Positions 1 to 8,656 of a DNA stretch of 64,000 nt are shown piece after piece. Source of the stretch: an uncultured Granulosicoccaceae bacterium (lineage in GTDB: Bacteria; Pseudomonadota; Gammaproteobacteria; Granulosicoccales; Granulosicoccaceae). Below the pieces are notes generated by a model. It was not told the origin of the DNA and searched no databases. It saw only the letters and a list, made by a program, of their open reading frames with translations. How positions within the stretch are numbered: the stretch's first letter is position 1; each line of letters starts with the position of its first letter. The DNA lies in contig CALISD010000042.1 of the NCBI GenBank assembly GCA_938041955.1, forward strand, positions 1 to 64,000, given 5' to 3'. Position numbers and translations under genes: made by a program.

Positions 1-91
1 TTGAACTATTCACGTGAGAAATAAACTCCTGGGCAGATCGACTCATACGACAATCGCGTTTTAACAGCGCTCTGATAAGTGATTAACACCG

Positions 92-1486
92 CTATTGCAC
101 CAGCACCAACTGACTGAAACTACCGCGTTGTATATCGAACAGGGTTTTTCCTGCTCGGCGCGCCACTGCTCCGATCATTTCTTCTACCGACTCCACCGCA
201 ACACGATTAACCGACAAGACAATGTCTCCGCGCTTAAATCCATAGCGCGCCATGGAACTGCCCGGTCGAACACTGGCTATCATCACAACTTGTTGCTGTT
301 GCAGACGCACGTTTTCAAATACCGCACCGTGCAGTTGGTCTGCCAGCTCTTCCCCTTTTATTTCTGATAAATCAGACTCACCTACGTAGAGCTCCGCACT
401 GTAGGCCTGTTGGTCTCTGACAAATTTAATCTCGATTTGCTCGCCTACCTTCAACAAACCAATGGCGTTTTTTACCTGATTCACAGACCTGACTTTGCGG
501 CCATCAATGGCGATGAGCACATCGCCCCTGCGCAGCCCGGACAGATCCGCCGGTGACTCGCTTTCCACCCCTGAAATCACAACCCCTTTTTTTACACCGA
601 ACACTTGCTGCAGATCTTCCGTCAGTTCCTGTACTGAAATACCCAGCTTGCCCCGGCGCACCTCACCTTCATCGACCAGCTGCTGCATGAGATCAGACGC
701 AAGATTCGATGGAATCGCAAAACCAATTCCTACATTGCCGCCAGAGGGACCCACAATGGCTGTATTGATACCTACCAACTCGCCACGCAGATTCACCAGT
801 GCACCGCCTGAATTACCGGGGTTGATAGAAGCATCAGTTTGAATAAAATCTTCAATCTCTTCAATGCCCAGGCCGCTGCGGCCAAGCGCTGAGACAATAC
901 CGGAGGTGACGGTTTGGCCAAGACCAAAGGGATTGCCGATGGCCACGACAAAGTCTCCGACCCGAAGCCGATCTGAGTCTGCCCATCGCAACGCCGACAA
1001 ATCTTTTGCTTCAATACGAATGACCGCGATATCCGCTTCCGGATCCTGACCGATGATCTGCGCACCGAATTCACGCCCATCGGTTAACGTCACCAGCACC
1101 TCCTGGGCGTTTTCAATGACGTGGTGATTGGTGACGACCAAGCCTTGTTCGGCATCAACAATGACACCCGAACCAAGACTCTGTGTATGGCGCTGGCTCG
1201 GCGTACGCTGCCGATTCGAGTTACCCGGCAGATCAAAGAAATGGCGGAAGAACGGATCTTCAAAGAGCGGATTACGAGCACGCACTTCACCGCGCGTAGA
1301 GATGTTCACCACCGCGGGCGTCGTATGCTCAAGCATTGGCGCAAGGCTTGGCAGCGGCTCGCCGTCAACAATTGCGGGCAACCCGCCAGCCGCTATAATG
1401 CCTGGCAAAAACACTATTAACAACACTAACCAGGAACGTACGGTAACCGGGAGTCGGGTTGAACTACTGTGTAACAATCTCATCAT
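92..1486 (-). CDS. degQ: Do-family periplasmic serine endoprotease (DegQ/DegP-like)
   Basis: Periplasmic quality-control protease that degrades misfolded envelope proteins. The protein has an N-terminal hydrophobic export segment, then a trypsin-like domain with all three catalytic motifs visible: TNHHVI (His), DPEADIAVI (Asp) and GNSGGALV (Ser). Two PDZ-type domains follow, the first around SGLRRGDVLIAIDG and the second near GFKRGDIVLSVN. Length (about 464 residues) suits DegQ/DegP. The frame can be opened further upstream to a TTG at 1546, but the ATG pair at 1486/1483 directly precedes the signal-like segment and is preferred. Its promoter must lie close to or inside the repeat array immediately upstream. 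DegP, DegQ and AlgW cannot be told apart with certainty from this. Confidence 0.93.
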   Translation of the reverse strand: MMRLLHSSSTRLPVTVRSWLVLLIVFLPGIIAAGGLPAIVDGEPLPSLAPMLEHTTPAVVNISTRGEVRARNPLFEDPFFRHFFDLPGNSNRQRTPSQRHTQSLGSGVIVDAEQGLVVTNHHVIENAQEVLVTLTDGREFGAQIIGQDPEADIAVIRIEAKDLSALRWADSDRLRVGDFVVAIGNPFGLGQTVTSGIVSALGRSGLGIEEIEDFIQTDASINPGNSGGALVNLRGELVGINTAIVGPSGGNVGIGFAIPSNLASDLMQQLVDEGEVRRGKLGISVQELTEDLQQVFGVKKGVVISGVESESPADLSGLRRGDVLIAIDGRKVRSVNQVKNAIGLLKVGEQIEIKFVRDQQAYSAELYVGESDLSEIKGEELADQLHGAVFENVRLQQQQVVMIASVRPGSSMARYGFKRGDIVLSVNRVAVESVEEMIGAVARRAGKTLFDIQRGSFSQLVLVQ

Positions 1487-1559
1487 GCCTAACAATATTT
1501 GGTTTGAGCCTCTACCTTCCAAAACACCGCAATTTACTGCAAACAATGTTCACTCTCAC

Positions 1560-1976
1560 GGTGCACCTGTCATGTTCGGAGTTGGAGTTCGCCCGCAACA
1601 TACAGAGGTGTATTTGAGCACGAACGACAACACCCATGGACACAACAGGTGCGCACTGAATAGCTACTAAACTCACATGTCGACTGCTTTTGCAGTTTTT
1701 TGGTAGCTGTTCAGGGTGCGCGTGTCGTATTCATGGGCCATGGAGTTCGCGCGCAACATACAGGTGTATTTGAGCACGAACGACAACGCCCATGGACAAC
1801 AGGTGCGCACTGAATAGCTACTAAATTCACATCTCGACAGCTTTTGCAGTCCTTTGGTAGCTGTTCAGGGTGCACATGTCGTATTCATGGGGTAGGAGTT
1901 CGCGCGCAACATACAGGTGTATTTGAGCACAAACGACAACGCCCATGGATGCGACAGGTGTGCCCTGAATAGTTAC
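1560..1976. repeat. Tandem array of three palindromic intergenic repeat units
   Basis: Two full units (1703-1821 and 1857-1976) and one left-truncated unit (about 1560-1667) are arranged head to tail with a period near 154 bp. Each full unit begins GTAGCTGTTCAGGGTG and ends with a near inverted copy, such as GTGCGCACTGAATAGCTAC, so a single unit can fold on itself. The 35-bp stretches between units are also conserved and share CTTTTGCAGT. The array fills the gap between glpD and degQ. A further copy lies at 20916-21093. No gene is evident inside. Confidence 0.9.
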
Positions 1977-2020
1977 CTAAATAATAAGCCAAAACCCGCA
2001 CAGTTCAAGTGATGCAGAAA

Positions 2021-3565
2021 TTATCTTTGTATCGCCGCCTGAGCAGCGACTGGTAATGTCAGGCGTTGCGTTACGTATTGATCCAACCCGTCAACCTCTG
2101 CCGCTGACAAGCGCAGGCCTTTTTTTGATCGACGCCAGAGAATGTCTTGCGAGGTTTGCGCCCACTCATTCTGAATCAGGTAATCCACCTCAACCTGGTA
2201 GAGTCCTCCGCCAAAATACTTGCCTAAATCTTCAACCTTTGTGCAGTGCTGTAAAAGTTGAATGACTCGCGTGCCATAATTGCGAACATAGTCATACATC
2301 ACCGATTTTTCCAGCCAGTGATACTGTGCCTCTATCTCACTTACATAGGCATCAAAGTCTGCGTTTGGCATGTCACCGCCAGGTAATGGCGCATCGAAGG
2401 TCCAGTCGCTTCGGGAAACAGACAGATGCTCCGAGAGCATGCCCATCGCATCATCGGCCAATTTCCTGTAGGTCGTGATTTTACCGCCATAGACAGATAA
2501 TACCGGCGCTCCTTTACGGATATCAAAATCAAGCTTGTAATCACGCGTCACCTTGGACGCATTGGCCGAGGCGTCGTCATAAAGTGGCCTGACCCCCGAA
2601 TAGCTCCACACGACATCCGCAGGCTTAACCCTATCGTTGAAATATTCACTTGCAGCATCACAGATATACTTTATTTCTTCCGCGTCTATTTCGACAGTAC
2701 CGGGCTCATCACCTACTTCCATATCGGTGGTGCCCAACAACGTATAATCCTGCTCATAAGGGACTGCAAAAATAATCCGGTTATCAGCATTTTGAAAAAT
2801 ATAGGTATACGGGTGGTCAAAGATTTTAGGCACAACAACATGGCTTCCCTTTACCAACCGGGTCGCGTAACGCGTGTCATGCTCTTCATCCAGATCAAGC
2901 GTTTTTTCCACCCACGGGCCAGACGCATTCACGACCACCCTGGCGGTTACCGTACTCTTTTCATCGGTGTTGTTGTCTCTTAAAGAAATAGACCAGGATC
3001 CCTCATGCCTGACAAGATCTGTCACCTCGGTTCGAACGCGAACATCACAACCGCGCTCCGCAGCATCCATAGCATTCAACACGACCAAACGTGCATCCTG
3101 AACCCAGCAGTCTGAATATTCGAAGCCATGGGTAAATTCATTTTTCAGTGGTTCACCCGACACATGCTGAGTCAGGTCAACTGAGTGCGATTTAGGTAGC
3201 AGTTTTCGACCACCAATATGATCATACAAAAACAAGCCCAGCCGGATAAGCCATCGCGGGCGAAGTGATCGGTGGTGCGGCAGAATAAATCTTAACGGCC
3301 AGATTATGTGAGGTGCTGCTCTCAGCAATACCTCGCGTTCCTGCAGAGCGTGGCGCACCAGCATGAAATCGTAGTGTTCTAAATACCGCAAACCGCCGTG
3401 TATCAGCTTGGTACTGGCGGAAGATGTGTGCTGTGCCAAATCGTCCTTCTCACACAGCAGTACAGACAGACCGCGACCGACAGCGTCGCGCGCGATGCCC
3501 GCACCGTTGATCCCGCCGCCTATAACGACGACATCGTAATCACATGTATCTGGTAGTTCACTCAT
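2021..3565 (-). CDS. glpD: Aerobic glycerol-3-phosphate dehydrogenase (FAD)
   Basis: Oxidises sn-glycerol-3-phosphate to dihydroxyacetone phosphate and passes electrons to the quinone pool at the inner membrane. The N-terminus has the FAD dinucleotide-binding motif VVVIGGGINGAGIARDA, followed by the family segment STKLIHGGLRYLE. Length (about 514 residues) is standard. A TTG at 3583 would add six residues, but the ATG at 3565 has an AGAAG-like ribosome site and gives the usual MSE start. It is the last gene of the leftward glycerol operon, 128 bp after glpV, with a strong hairpin in that gap. With GlpK and the importer it completes glycerol entry into glycolysis. Confidence 0.95.
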   Translation of the reverse strand: MSELPDTCDYDVVVIGGGINGAGIARDAVGRGLSVLLCEKDDLAQHTSSASTKLIHGGLRYLEHYDFMLVRHALQEREVLLRAAPHIIWPLRFILPHHRSLRPRWLIRLGLFLYDHIGGRKLLPKSHSVDLTQHVSGEPLKNEFTHGFEYSDCWVQDARLVVLNAMDAAERGCDVRVRTEVTDLVRHEGSWSISLRDNNTDEKSTVTARVVVNASGPWVEKTLDLDEEHDTRYATRLVKGSHVVVPKIFDHPYTYIFQNADNRIIFAVPYEQDYTLLGTTDMEVGDEPGTVEIDAEEIKYICDAASEYFNDRVKPADVVWSYSGVRPLYDDASANASKVTRDYKLDFDIRKGAPVLSVYGGKITTYRKLADDAMGMLSEHLSVSRSDWTFDAPLPGGDMPNADFDAYVSEIEAQYHWLEKSVMYDYVRNYGTRVIQLLQHCTKVEDLGKYFGGGLYQVEVDYLIQNEWAQTSQDILWRRSKKGLRLSAAEVDGLDQYVTQRLTLPVAAQAAIQR

Positions 3566-3614
3566 AGAACTTCTGGCAGGCAAAGTTTGAATTAATTTAA
3601 TCCGGGTTAGAGAC

Positions 3615-3646
3615 TGTGCGGGCTATCCTTAGTGATAACCCGCACA
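3615..3646 (-). promoter_or_regulatory. Intercistronic hairpin between glpV and glpD
   Basis: TGTGCGGGCTATC (3615-3627) pairs with GATAACCCGCACA (3634-3646) across a 6-nt loop, a 13-bp stem with one mismatch. No T-run follows in the direction of transcription, so it is not a classical terminator. It could stabilise the upstream transporter mRNA or lower glpD expression; that is inference. Confidence 0.55.
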
Positions 3647-3693
3647 AAGACGTCCATGTCAGGACAAAGCAAGGTCCAAGCCTTGTCTGATGA

Positions 3694-5427
3694 TTACTGC
3701 GCCCACTGCTTGATCAGCTCATCATACGCAATGGTTTCACCCTGCGGCTTTTCGTTATCGAGCTTGGCTTTCGCGCCACCCTTACCGAGCCATTCTGAAG
3801 CATCTTTAGGCTCATTCAGACGCGGGCCACAGCCACCGTACACTTGAGCAGATTCGTCTGCAGATTGCATACGTGCCATAACGAGATCCATTTCCGATGC
3901 CAATCGATCCATTGCCTGTTGTGGCGTAAACGCACCCGAATTCACATCACCAATTTGCTGCCACCAAATCTGGGCAAGTTTGGGATAGTCAGGAACATTG
4001 ATACCAGTCGGTGACCAGCGAACACGATCAGGAGACCGATAGAACTCCACCAGACCGCCTAGCTTCGCGGCGCGCTCAGTAAAAGATTCGTGCCTTACAG
4101 ACGAGTCACGAATAAACGTAAGACCGACATGACTTTTCTTTACATCCACTGTTTTTGATACAGCAAATTGCGCGTATAACCACGCAGCTTTTGCACGAGG
4201 TGTCGGTGTTGACTTGAGAATAGTCCACGAACCTACATCCTGATAACCGACTTTCTGACCTTCTTCCCAGTACGGTCCATGCGGTGAGGGCGCCATACGC
4301 CACAACGGGTTGCCTTCATCATCAACTGTGTTGTTACCTTCTGACTTTGGCGCAACCATTGATGCAGTAAACGCGGTATACCAGAATATCTGTTGCGCCA
4401 CATTACCCTGACTCAACGCTGGCAATGACTGATAGAAGTCATAGCTGGCAGCACCCGGCGGCGCGTACTCACGTAACCATTCATCCCATTTGCGAATCGC
4501 ATAAACGGCGGCAGGACCATTGGCTGCTCCCCCACGGCTGACTGACGCACCGGAAGGATTACAAGAACCAGCTTCCATACGAATGCCCCACTCATCAATG
4601 GGAATACCATTCGGTTCACCAGGACTACCCGCGCCAGCCATAGACAGCCAGGCATCCGTCATGCGCCAACCCAGATCGGGAGCTCGTTTTCCGTAATCCA
4701 TGTGACCATAGATGTCTACGCCATCAATATTTTTCACATCTTTGGAGAAAAATTCTGCGATGTCTTCATAGGCTGACCAGTTCACTGGTACACCCAGATC
4801 ATAGCCATACTTTTCTTTAAACGCAGATTTCAGATCATCGCGTTCAAACCAGTCTTTGCGAAACCAGTACAGGTTGGCGAATTGCTGATCGGGAAGTTGG
4901 TAGAGATCACCATCAGGACCCGTCGTGAACTGCGTACCCATGAAATCCTCAAGGTCTAGAGTCGGCAACGTAACATCTTTGCCTTCGCCTGCCATGAAGT
5001 CAGTCAGGTTGACCGCCAGTTGTAAGCGAGAGTGCGTTCCAATGAGATCGGAATCATTCACATAGGCGTCGTACAAGTTACGACCGGTCTGCATCTGTGT
5101 TTGTACTGCCTGTACCACTTCACCTTCACCCAATATCTGGTGATTGACTTTGATACCGGTGATTTCTTCAAACGCTTTTGTCAGTGTCTCAGATTCATAG
5201 GTATGAGTCGGAATACCTTCTGACAACACATTGATTTCCAATCCCTTCAATGGCTCAGCAGCTTTGATGAACCATTCCATTTCAGCCATTTGTTCGTCTT
5301 TACTTATTGAAGACGGCTGAAACTCATCATCAACCCATTTTTTTGCCGCATCGATATCGGCTAATGCAAGCCCGCTCGAAACAGTGAATGCAGTCGCTAC
5401 CAAAGTAGCTACCAATTGTCGTTTCAT
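3694..5427 (-). CDS. glpV: Glycerol ABC transporter substrate-binding protein
   Basis: Periplasmic solute receptor that delivers glycerol to the GlpPQ permease. The real start is the ATG at 5427, preceded by a clear GAGGAGA ribosome site; a longer in-frame extension to 5544 lacks this and would disrupt the signal peptide. MKRQLVATLVATAF with an ALA-type cleavage site is a classic Sec signal. At about 577 residues it is longer than most sugar-binding proteins, as expected of the glycerol/DUF2160-linked type. Position after the two permeases and the DUF2160 gene supports the assignment. The symbol follows the rhizobial glpSTPQUV naming; substrate is inferred from context with glpD and glpK. Confidence 0.88.
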   Translation of the reverse strand: MKRQLVATLVATAFTVSSGLALADIDAAKKWVDDEFQPSSISKDEQMAEMEWFIKAAEPLKGLEINVLSEGIPTHTYESETLTKAFEEITGIKVNHQILGEGEVVQAVQTQMQTGRNLYDAYVNDSDLIGTHSRLQLAVNLTDFMAGEGKDVTLPTLDLEDFMGTQFTTGPDGDLYQLPDQQFANLYWFRKDWFERDDLKSAFKEKYGYDLGVPVNWSAYEDIAEFFSKDVKNIDGVDIYGHMDYGKRAPDLGWRMTDAWLSMAGAGSPGEPNGIPIDEWGIRMEAGSCNPSGASVSRGGAANGPAAVYAIRKWDEWLREYAPPGAASYDFYQSLPALSQGNVAQQIFWYTAFTASMVAPKSEGNNTVDDEGNPLWRMAPSPHGPYWEEGQKVGYQDVGSWTILKSTPTPRAKAAWLYAQFAVSKTVDVKKSHVGLTFIRDSSVRHESFTERAAKLGGLVEFYRSPDRVRWSPTGINVPDYPKLAQIWWQQIGDVNSGAFTPQQAMDRLASEMDLVMARMQSADESAQVYGGCGPRLNEPKDASEWLGKGGAKAKLDNEKPQGETIAYDELIKQWAQ

Positions 5428-5515
5428 TGTTAATCTCCTCTCAATGATGCTTGTGTAAAACCACCTAAACAAATTTCGACACCACAGCCAAGCAATGTGG
5501 TGCGTACAACTTTTC

Positions 5516-5800
5516 CTACACCCACCGAAAAACAGCCAGTGCAAAGAATGCCGAAACCACCGATCCCCACCACAATGGCAGATCAGTTAAACCAAGCCAC
5601 GCTACATGGATATATGCGCTGCCGAGTAACGAAATAAATAAACGATCACCACGAGTCGTGTCGAGACCGAGAATCCCGGTACGGGGATCTCCACCCGGCT
5701 TAACAAGCTCCCAGACAAACATGGTAATCAAACAAAACGCAATGAAGCAAAAAAACGCCGCAGTTTGCCATGTCCAGGCCATCCATGAAAGAGCACTCAT
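5516..5800 (-). CDS. glpU: Small DUF2160-type membrane protein of the glycerol transporter
   Basis: A 94-residue inner-membrane protein with three hydrophobic segments (about residues 9-32, 53-72 and 76-93) and a short loop with GGDPRTGILGLDTTRGDR. This matches the small integral membrane family (DUF2160/COG5477) that accompanies glycerol ABC importers. Its biochemical role is not established. TGAGGAG lies just upstream of the ATG. It sits between the permease gene glpQ and the binding-protein gene glpV, so it is probably co-transcribed with them. Confidence 0.85.
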   Translation of the reverse strand: MSALSWMAWTWQTAAFFCFIAFCLITMFVWELVKPGGDPRTGILGLDTTRGDRLFISLLGSAYIHVAWLGLTDLPLWWGSVVSAFFALAVFRWV

Positions 5801-5882
5801 GACGACTCCTCAACATTACATAAGACACGAAAACAACCCGTCTGTAAAACGTTAAAAAAGGCCCGTTGGTTTCTGTGCTTCA

Positions 5883-6683
5883 TCATACGCGCCCCAGGGC
5901 GAAACCTTTCGCAATATGCTTTCGTACAAACCAAATAACAATTACACCCGGTATCAGGGTCAATGCACCTGCGGCTGCAAGCAAACCAAGCTCATACCCT
6001 GCGGTGGATGCCGTGCGTGTCATTACCGCTACAATCGGCTTAGCAGCAACCGAGGTTAGATTCTTGGCAAGGAGCATCTCAACCCAGCTGAACATGAAAC
6101 AAAAGAATGCGGTCACGCCGATACCGGCAGCGATAAGCGGCATGAATATCTTGACAAAGAAATGCGGAAAAGAATAACCGTCAATATAAGCGGTCTCGTC
6201 TACTTCACGCGGAACACCGGACATAAAACCCTCCAGTATCCAGACCGCCAACGGTACATTGAATAGACAGTGTGCAAGCGCCACCGCCAGCGTGGTATCA
6301 AACAAATTCATAGCTGAATAGAGTTCTACAAAGGGCAATACAAATACCGCCGGAGGGGCCATGCGATTTGATAGCAACCAGAAGAACAAGTGCTTATCAC
6401 CCATAAAACGATAACGTGAAAACGCGTAAGCCGCCGGCAGTGCCAGCGACACGGAAATCACGGTATTCATTAATACATAAGAGATTGAGTTGATATAACC
6501 GCTATACCAGGTGGGATCGGTGAATATGGTGATGTAACTGTCTAGCGTGAACTGCTGCGGGTACCAGCTAAAGCCACCAAGTATTTCATTTGTGGTTTTA
6601 AAACTCATGTTGAGCAGCCAGTAAATCGGCAGCATCAAAAACAGAATATAGACAAAAACAACTATGATTTTGGCCCCTCTCAT
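5883..6683 (-). CDS. glpQ: Glycerol ABC transporter permease 2
   Basis: Inner-membrane permease of the MalG-like carbohydrate type, 266 residues with about six transmembrane helices. The cytoplasmic coupling (EAA-type) loop is visible as ETAYIDGYSFPHFFVKIFMP near residues 170-190; this docks onto the ATPase subunits. The start overlaps the end of glpP by 4 bp (ATGA-type overlap), indicating translational coupling. With GlpP it forms the membrane pore fed by GlpV. The substrate is inferred from the operon. Confidence 0.9.
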   Translation of the reverse strand: MRGAKIIVVFVYILFLMLPIYWLLNMSFKTTNEILGGFSWYPQQFTLDSYITIFTDPTWYSGYINSISYVLMNTVISVSLALPAAYAFSRYRFMGDKHLFFWLLSNRMAPPAVFVLPFVELYSAMNLFDTTLAVALAHCLFNVPLAVWILEGFMSGVPREVDETAYIDGYSFPHFFVKIFMPLIAAGIGVTAFFCFMFSWVEMLLAKNLTSVAAKPIVAVMTRTASTAGYELGLLAAAGALTLIPGVIVIWFVRKHIAKGFALGRV

Positions 6684-7546
6684 GACTCATCTCCTCGCAT
6701 CATAGCGGTGTAAAAAACCCAACAAACGAGCAGTGTCATTAAGAAGTAAAGAATACTCATGGCAGCGGCTATGCCTAAATTGAACTCTCCAATGGCAGCT
6801 TTGACGAGATCAATCGACAGAAAGGTAGTGGAGTTACCAGGGCCACCACCGGTGAGAACAAACGGTTCTGTGTAGATCATGAATGAATCCATGAAGCGCA
6901 ATAACAAGGCGATAATCAACACCCGCTTCATCTTAGGCAGTTGTATATAGCGAAGCACTGCAAACGCGCTGGCACCATCAATTTTTGCCGCTTGATAGTA
7001 CGCATCAGGAATAGAGGATAAGCCTGCATAGGCCAGTAAAACCACCAATGACGTCCAATGCCAGACATCCATTAATACCACGGTAAACCAGGCCGCCACC
7101 GGCTGCTGGGTGTAATTGTAATCAAACCCCAGCCAGTTCAATCCGTAACCTAACAAGCCAATATCCGGCAGTGCAAAAATATTCCACATGGCACCGACAA
7201 CGTTCCACGGAATCAGCAGCGGCAGGGCCATTAGTACCAAGCACACCGATACCCACGGCCCCTTGCGCGGCATCGCCAGTGCAACTGCAACACCCAATGG
7301 GATTTCTATCAATAGAATGATTCCGGTAAATAGAAACTGCCTTCCCAGTGCCCCATGAAAACGCGGTGAGGACAGCACATCCTGATACCACTTGGTCCCC
7401 TCGTAAAAGAATACCCCCGGGCTAAAGGTATCCTGCAGCGAGTAGTTCACCACAGTCATCAGTGGAATGATGGCGTTCAGTGCAACGATCAGCAATACCG
7501 GAAGTACCAGCAACCACGCTTTTTGATTTACCGGTTTAACGGTCAT
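6680..7546 (-). CDS. glpP: Glycerol ABC transporter permease 1
   Basis: Inner-membrane permease of the MalF-like type, 288 residues with about six transmembrane helices. The coupling loop YYQAAKIDGASAFAVLRYIQ is recognisable near residues 180-200 and contacts an ATPase subunit. It overlaps glpT at one end and glpQ at the other by 4 bp each, a tightly coupled operon. The symbol follows rhizobial glycerol importer naming. Confidence 0.9.
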   Translation of the reverse strand: MTVKPVNQKAWLLVLPVLLIVALNAIIPLMTVVNYSLQDTFSPGVFFYEGTKWYQDVLSSPRFHGALGRQFLFTGIILLIEIPLGVAVALAMPRKGPWVSVCLVLMALPLLIPWNVVGAMWNIFALPDIGLLGYGLNWLGFDYNYTQQPVAAWFTVVLMDVWHWTSLVVLLAYAGLSSIPDAYYQAAKIDGASAFAVLRYIQLPKMKRVLIIALLLRFMDSFMIYTEPFVLTGGGPGNSTTFLSIDLVKAAIGEFNLGIAAAMSILYFLMTLLVCWVFYTAMMRGDES

Positions 7547-8652
7547 GCCGACGCTCCGGCACCATGACGAAAACGTATTGGCTGCAAGCGATGATCGTTG
7601 ACATAAATGCCGATTTTATTCGAATCCAACACCACCCGATGATCTGTCGCGCCTATTTCCTGCCCCTCGGGGACGATCACGTTAAGCAGATGGCCGCCCA
7701 GCCTTACCTTCGCTATGCGATGCCGGCCTACATCATCGACTGCATCAATTGTCACAGGCAAGCCTTGCTCACCGGCTCTCACAAAGCGCACAAACTCCGG
7801 TCGAATACCCAGCTCAACCCGCGATCCCGATACCTTCTGATAATCGGCACCTAATACCACCGGATGGCCCGCCACAACCGCGTAATAGCCGCGCAGCTCA
7901 CAAGGTAATATATTCATACCGGGAGAGCCGATAAAGTAGCCAACGAAGGTGTGCGCAGGGCGTTCAAATAATTCTTCCGGCGTACCAATCTGCACCACCT
8001 GCCCTTCGTACATCACCACCACTTTATCAGCAAAAGTCAGCGCTTCTGTTTGATCGTGCGTGACGTAAATCATGGTGTGGCCGAAGCGTTGATGCAGCTC
8101 CTTGAGTTTGGTTCGCAGCTGCCACTTCATATGCGGATCGATCACCGTTAACGGCTCATCAAATAAAATGGCGTTAACGTCATAACGCACTAACCCGCGT
8201 CCCAGTGAGATTTTTTGTTTCTCATCGGCCGTTAACCCTTGAGCACGCAGGCCGGCCTTGGATGAGAGCTCCAGAGTCGCGAGCATTTCGGTCACCCGTT
8301 TTTTCACTTCAGCCCGATCTACCCCTCGGTTGACCAGCGGAAATTCAAGATTTTGAGCCACGGTCATGGTGTCGTAGATGACCGGAAACTGAAACACCTG
8401 AGCAATATTGCGTTCTTCCGGCGTTCGCATCGTCATGTCTTCTCCGTCAAACAGGATTCTCCCCTGCGACGGTTTGAGTAAGCCGGAAATAATATTCAGT
8501 AACGTAGTCTTACCGCAGCCGGAAGGACCAAGCAGCGCATAGGCCCTGCCGTCATCCCAAAGATAATCCATCGCCTTCAAGGCGTAATCTTCCTGCCCCT
8601 TTGGATGCGGATAATAGGAATGCGCGAGTTGATCGAGTTTAATTTGTGCCAT
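7543..8652 (-). CDS. glpT: Glycerol ABC transporter ATP-binding protein with degenerate signature motif
   Basis: One of two ATPases powering the glycerol importer. Walker A is GPSGCGKTTLL, Walker B AILFDEPLTVIDP, and the H-loop YVTHDQTEA is intact. The signature motif is not LSGGQ but LTADEKQ, so it cannot contribute a normal signature to its partner's ATP site. A C-terminal regulatory (TOBE-type) domain follows. Start at the ATG at 8652, 4 bp after the glpS stop; an extension to 8703 would overlap glpS by some 47 bp. Overlaps glpP by 4 bp. Not to be confused with the E. coli G3P antiporter that shares the symbol. Confidence 0.88.
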   Translation of the reverse strand: MAQIKLDQLAHSYYPHPKGQEDYALKAMDYLWDDGRAYALLGPSGCGKTTLLNIISGLLKPSQGRILFDGEDMTMRTPEERNIAQVFQFPVIYDTMTVAQNLEFPLVNRGVDRAEVKKRVTEMLATLELSSKAGLRAQGLTADEKQKISLGRGLVRYDVNAILFDEPLTVIDPHMKWQLRTKLKELHQRFGHTMIYVTHDQTEALTFADKVVVMYEGQVVQIGTPEELFERPAHTFVGYFIGSPGMNILPCELRGYYAVVAGHPVVLGADYQKVSGSRVELGIRPEFVRFVRAGEQGLPVTIDAVDDVGRHRIAKVRLGGHLLNVIVPEGQEIGATDHRVVLDSNKIGIYVNDHRLQPIRFRHGAGASA

Positions 8653-8656
8653 AAAA

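Noticed and set aside
1128-1670. Rightward open frame of 180 codons over degQ and the repeat array
   Set aside because: It is antisense to a clear protease gene for its first half and then reads the repeat. Similar peptides appear at the other repeat copy only because the DNA is repeated.
1560-1976. Possible CRISPR array
   Set aside because: Units are about 119 bp with conserved 35-bp spacers and no cas genes. True CRISPR spacers are unique.
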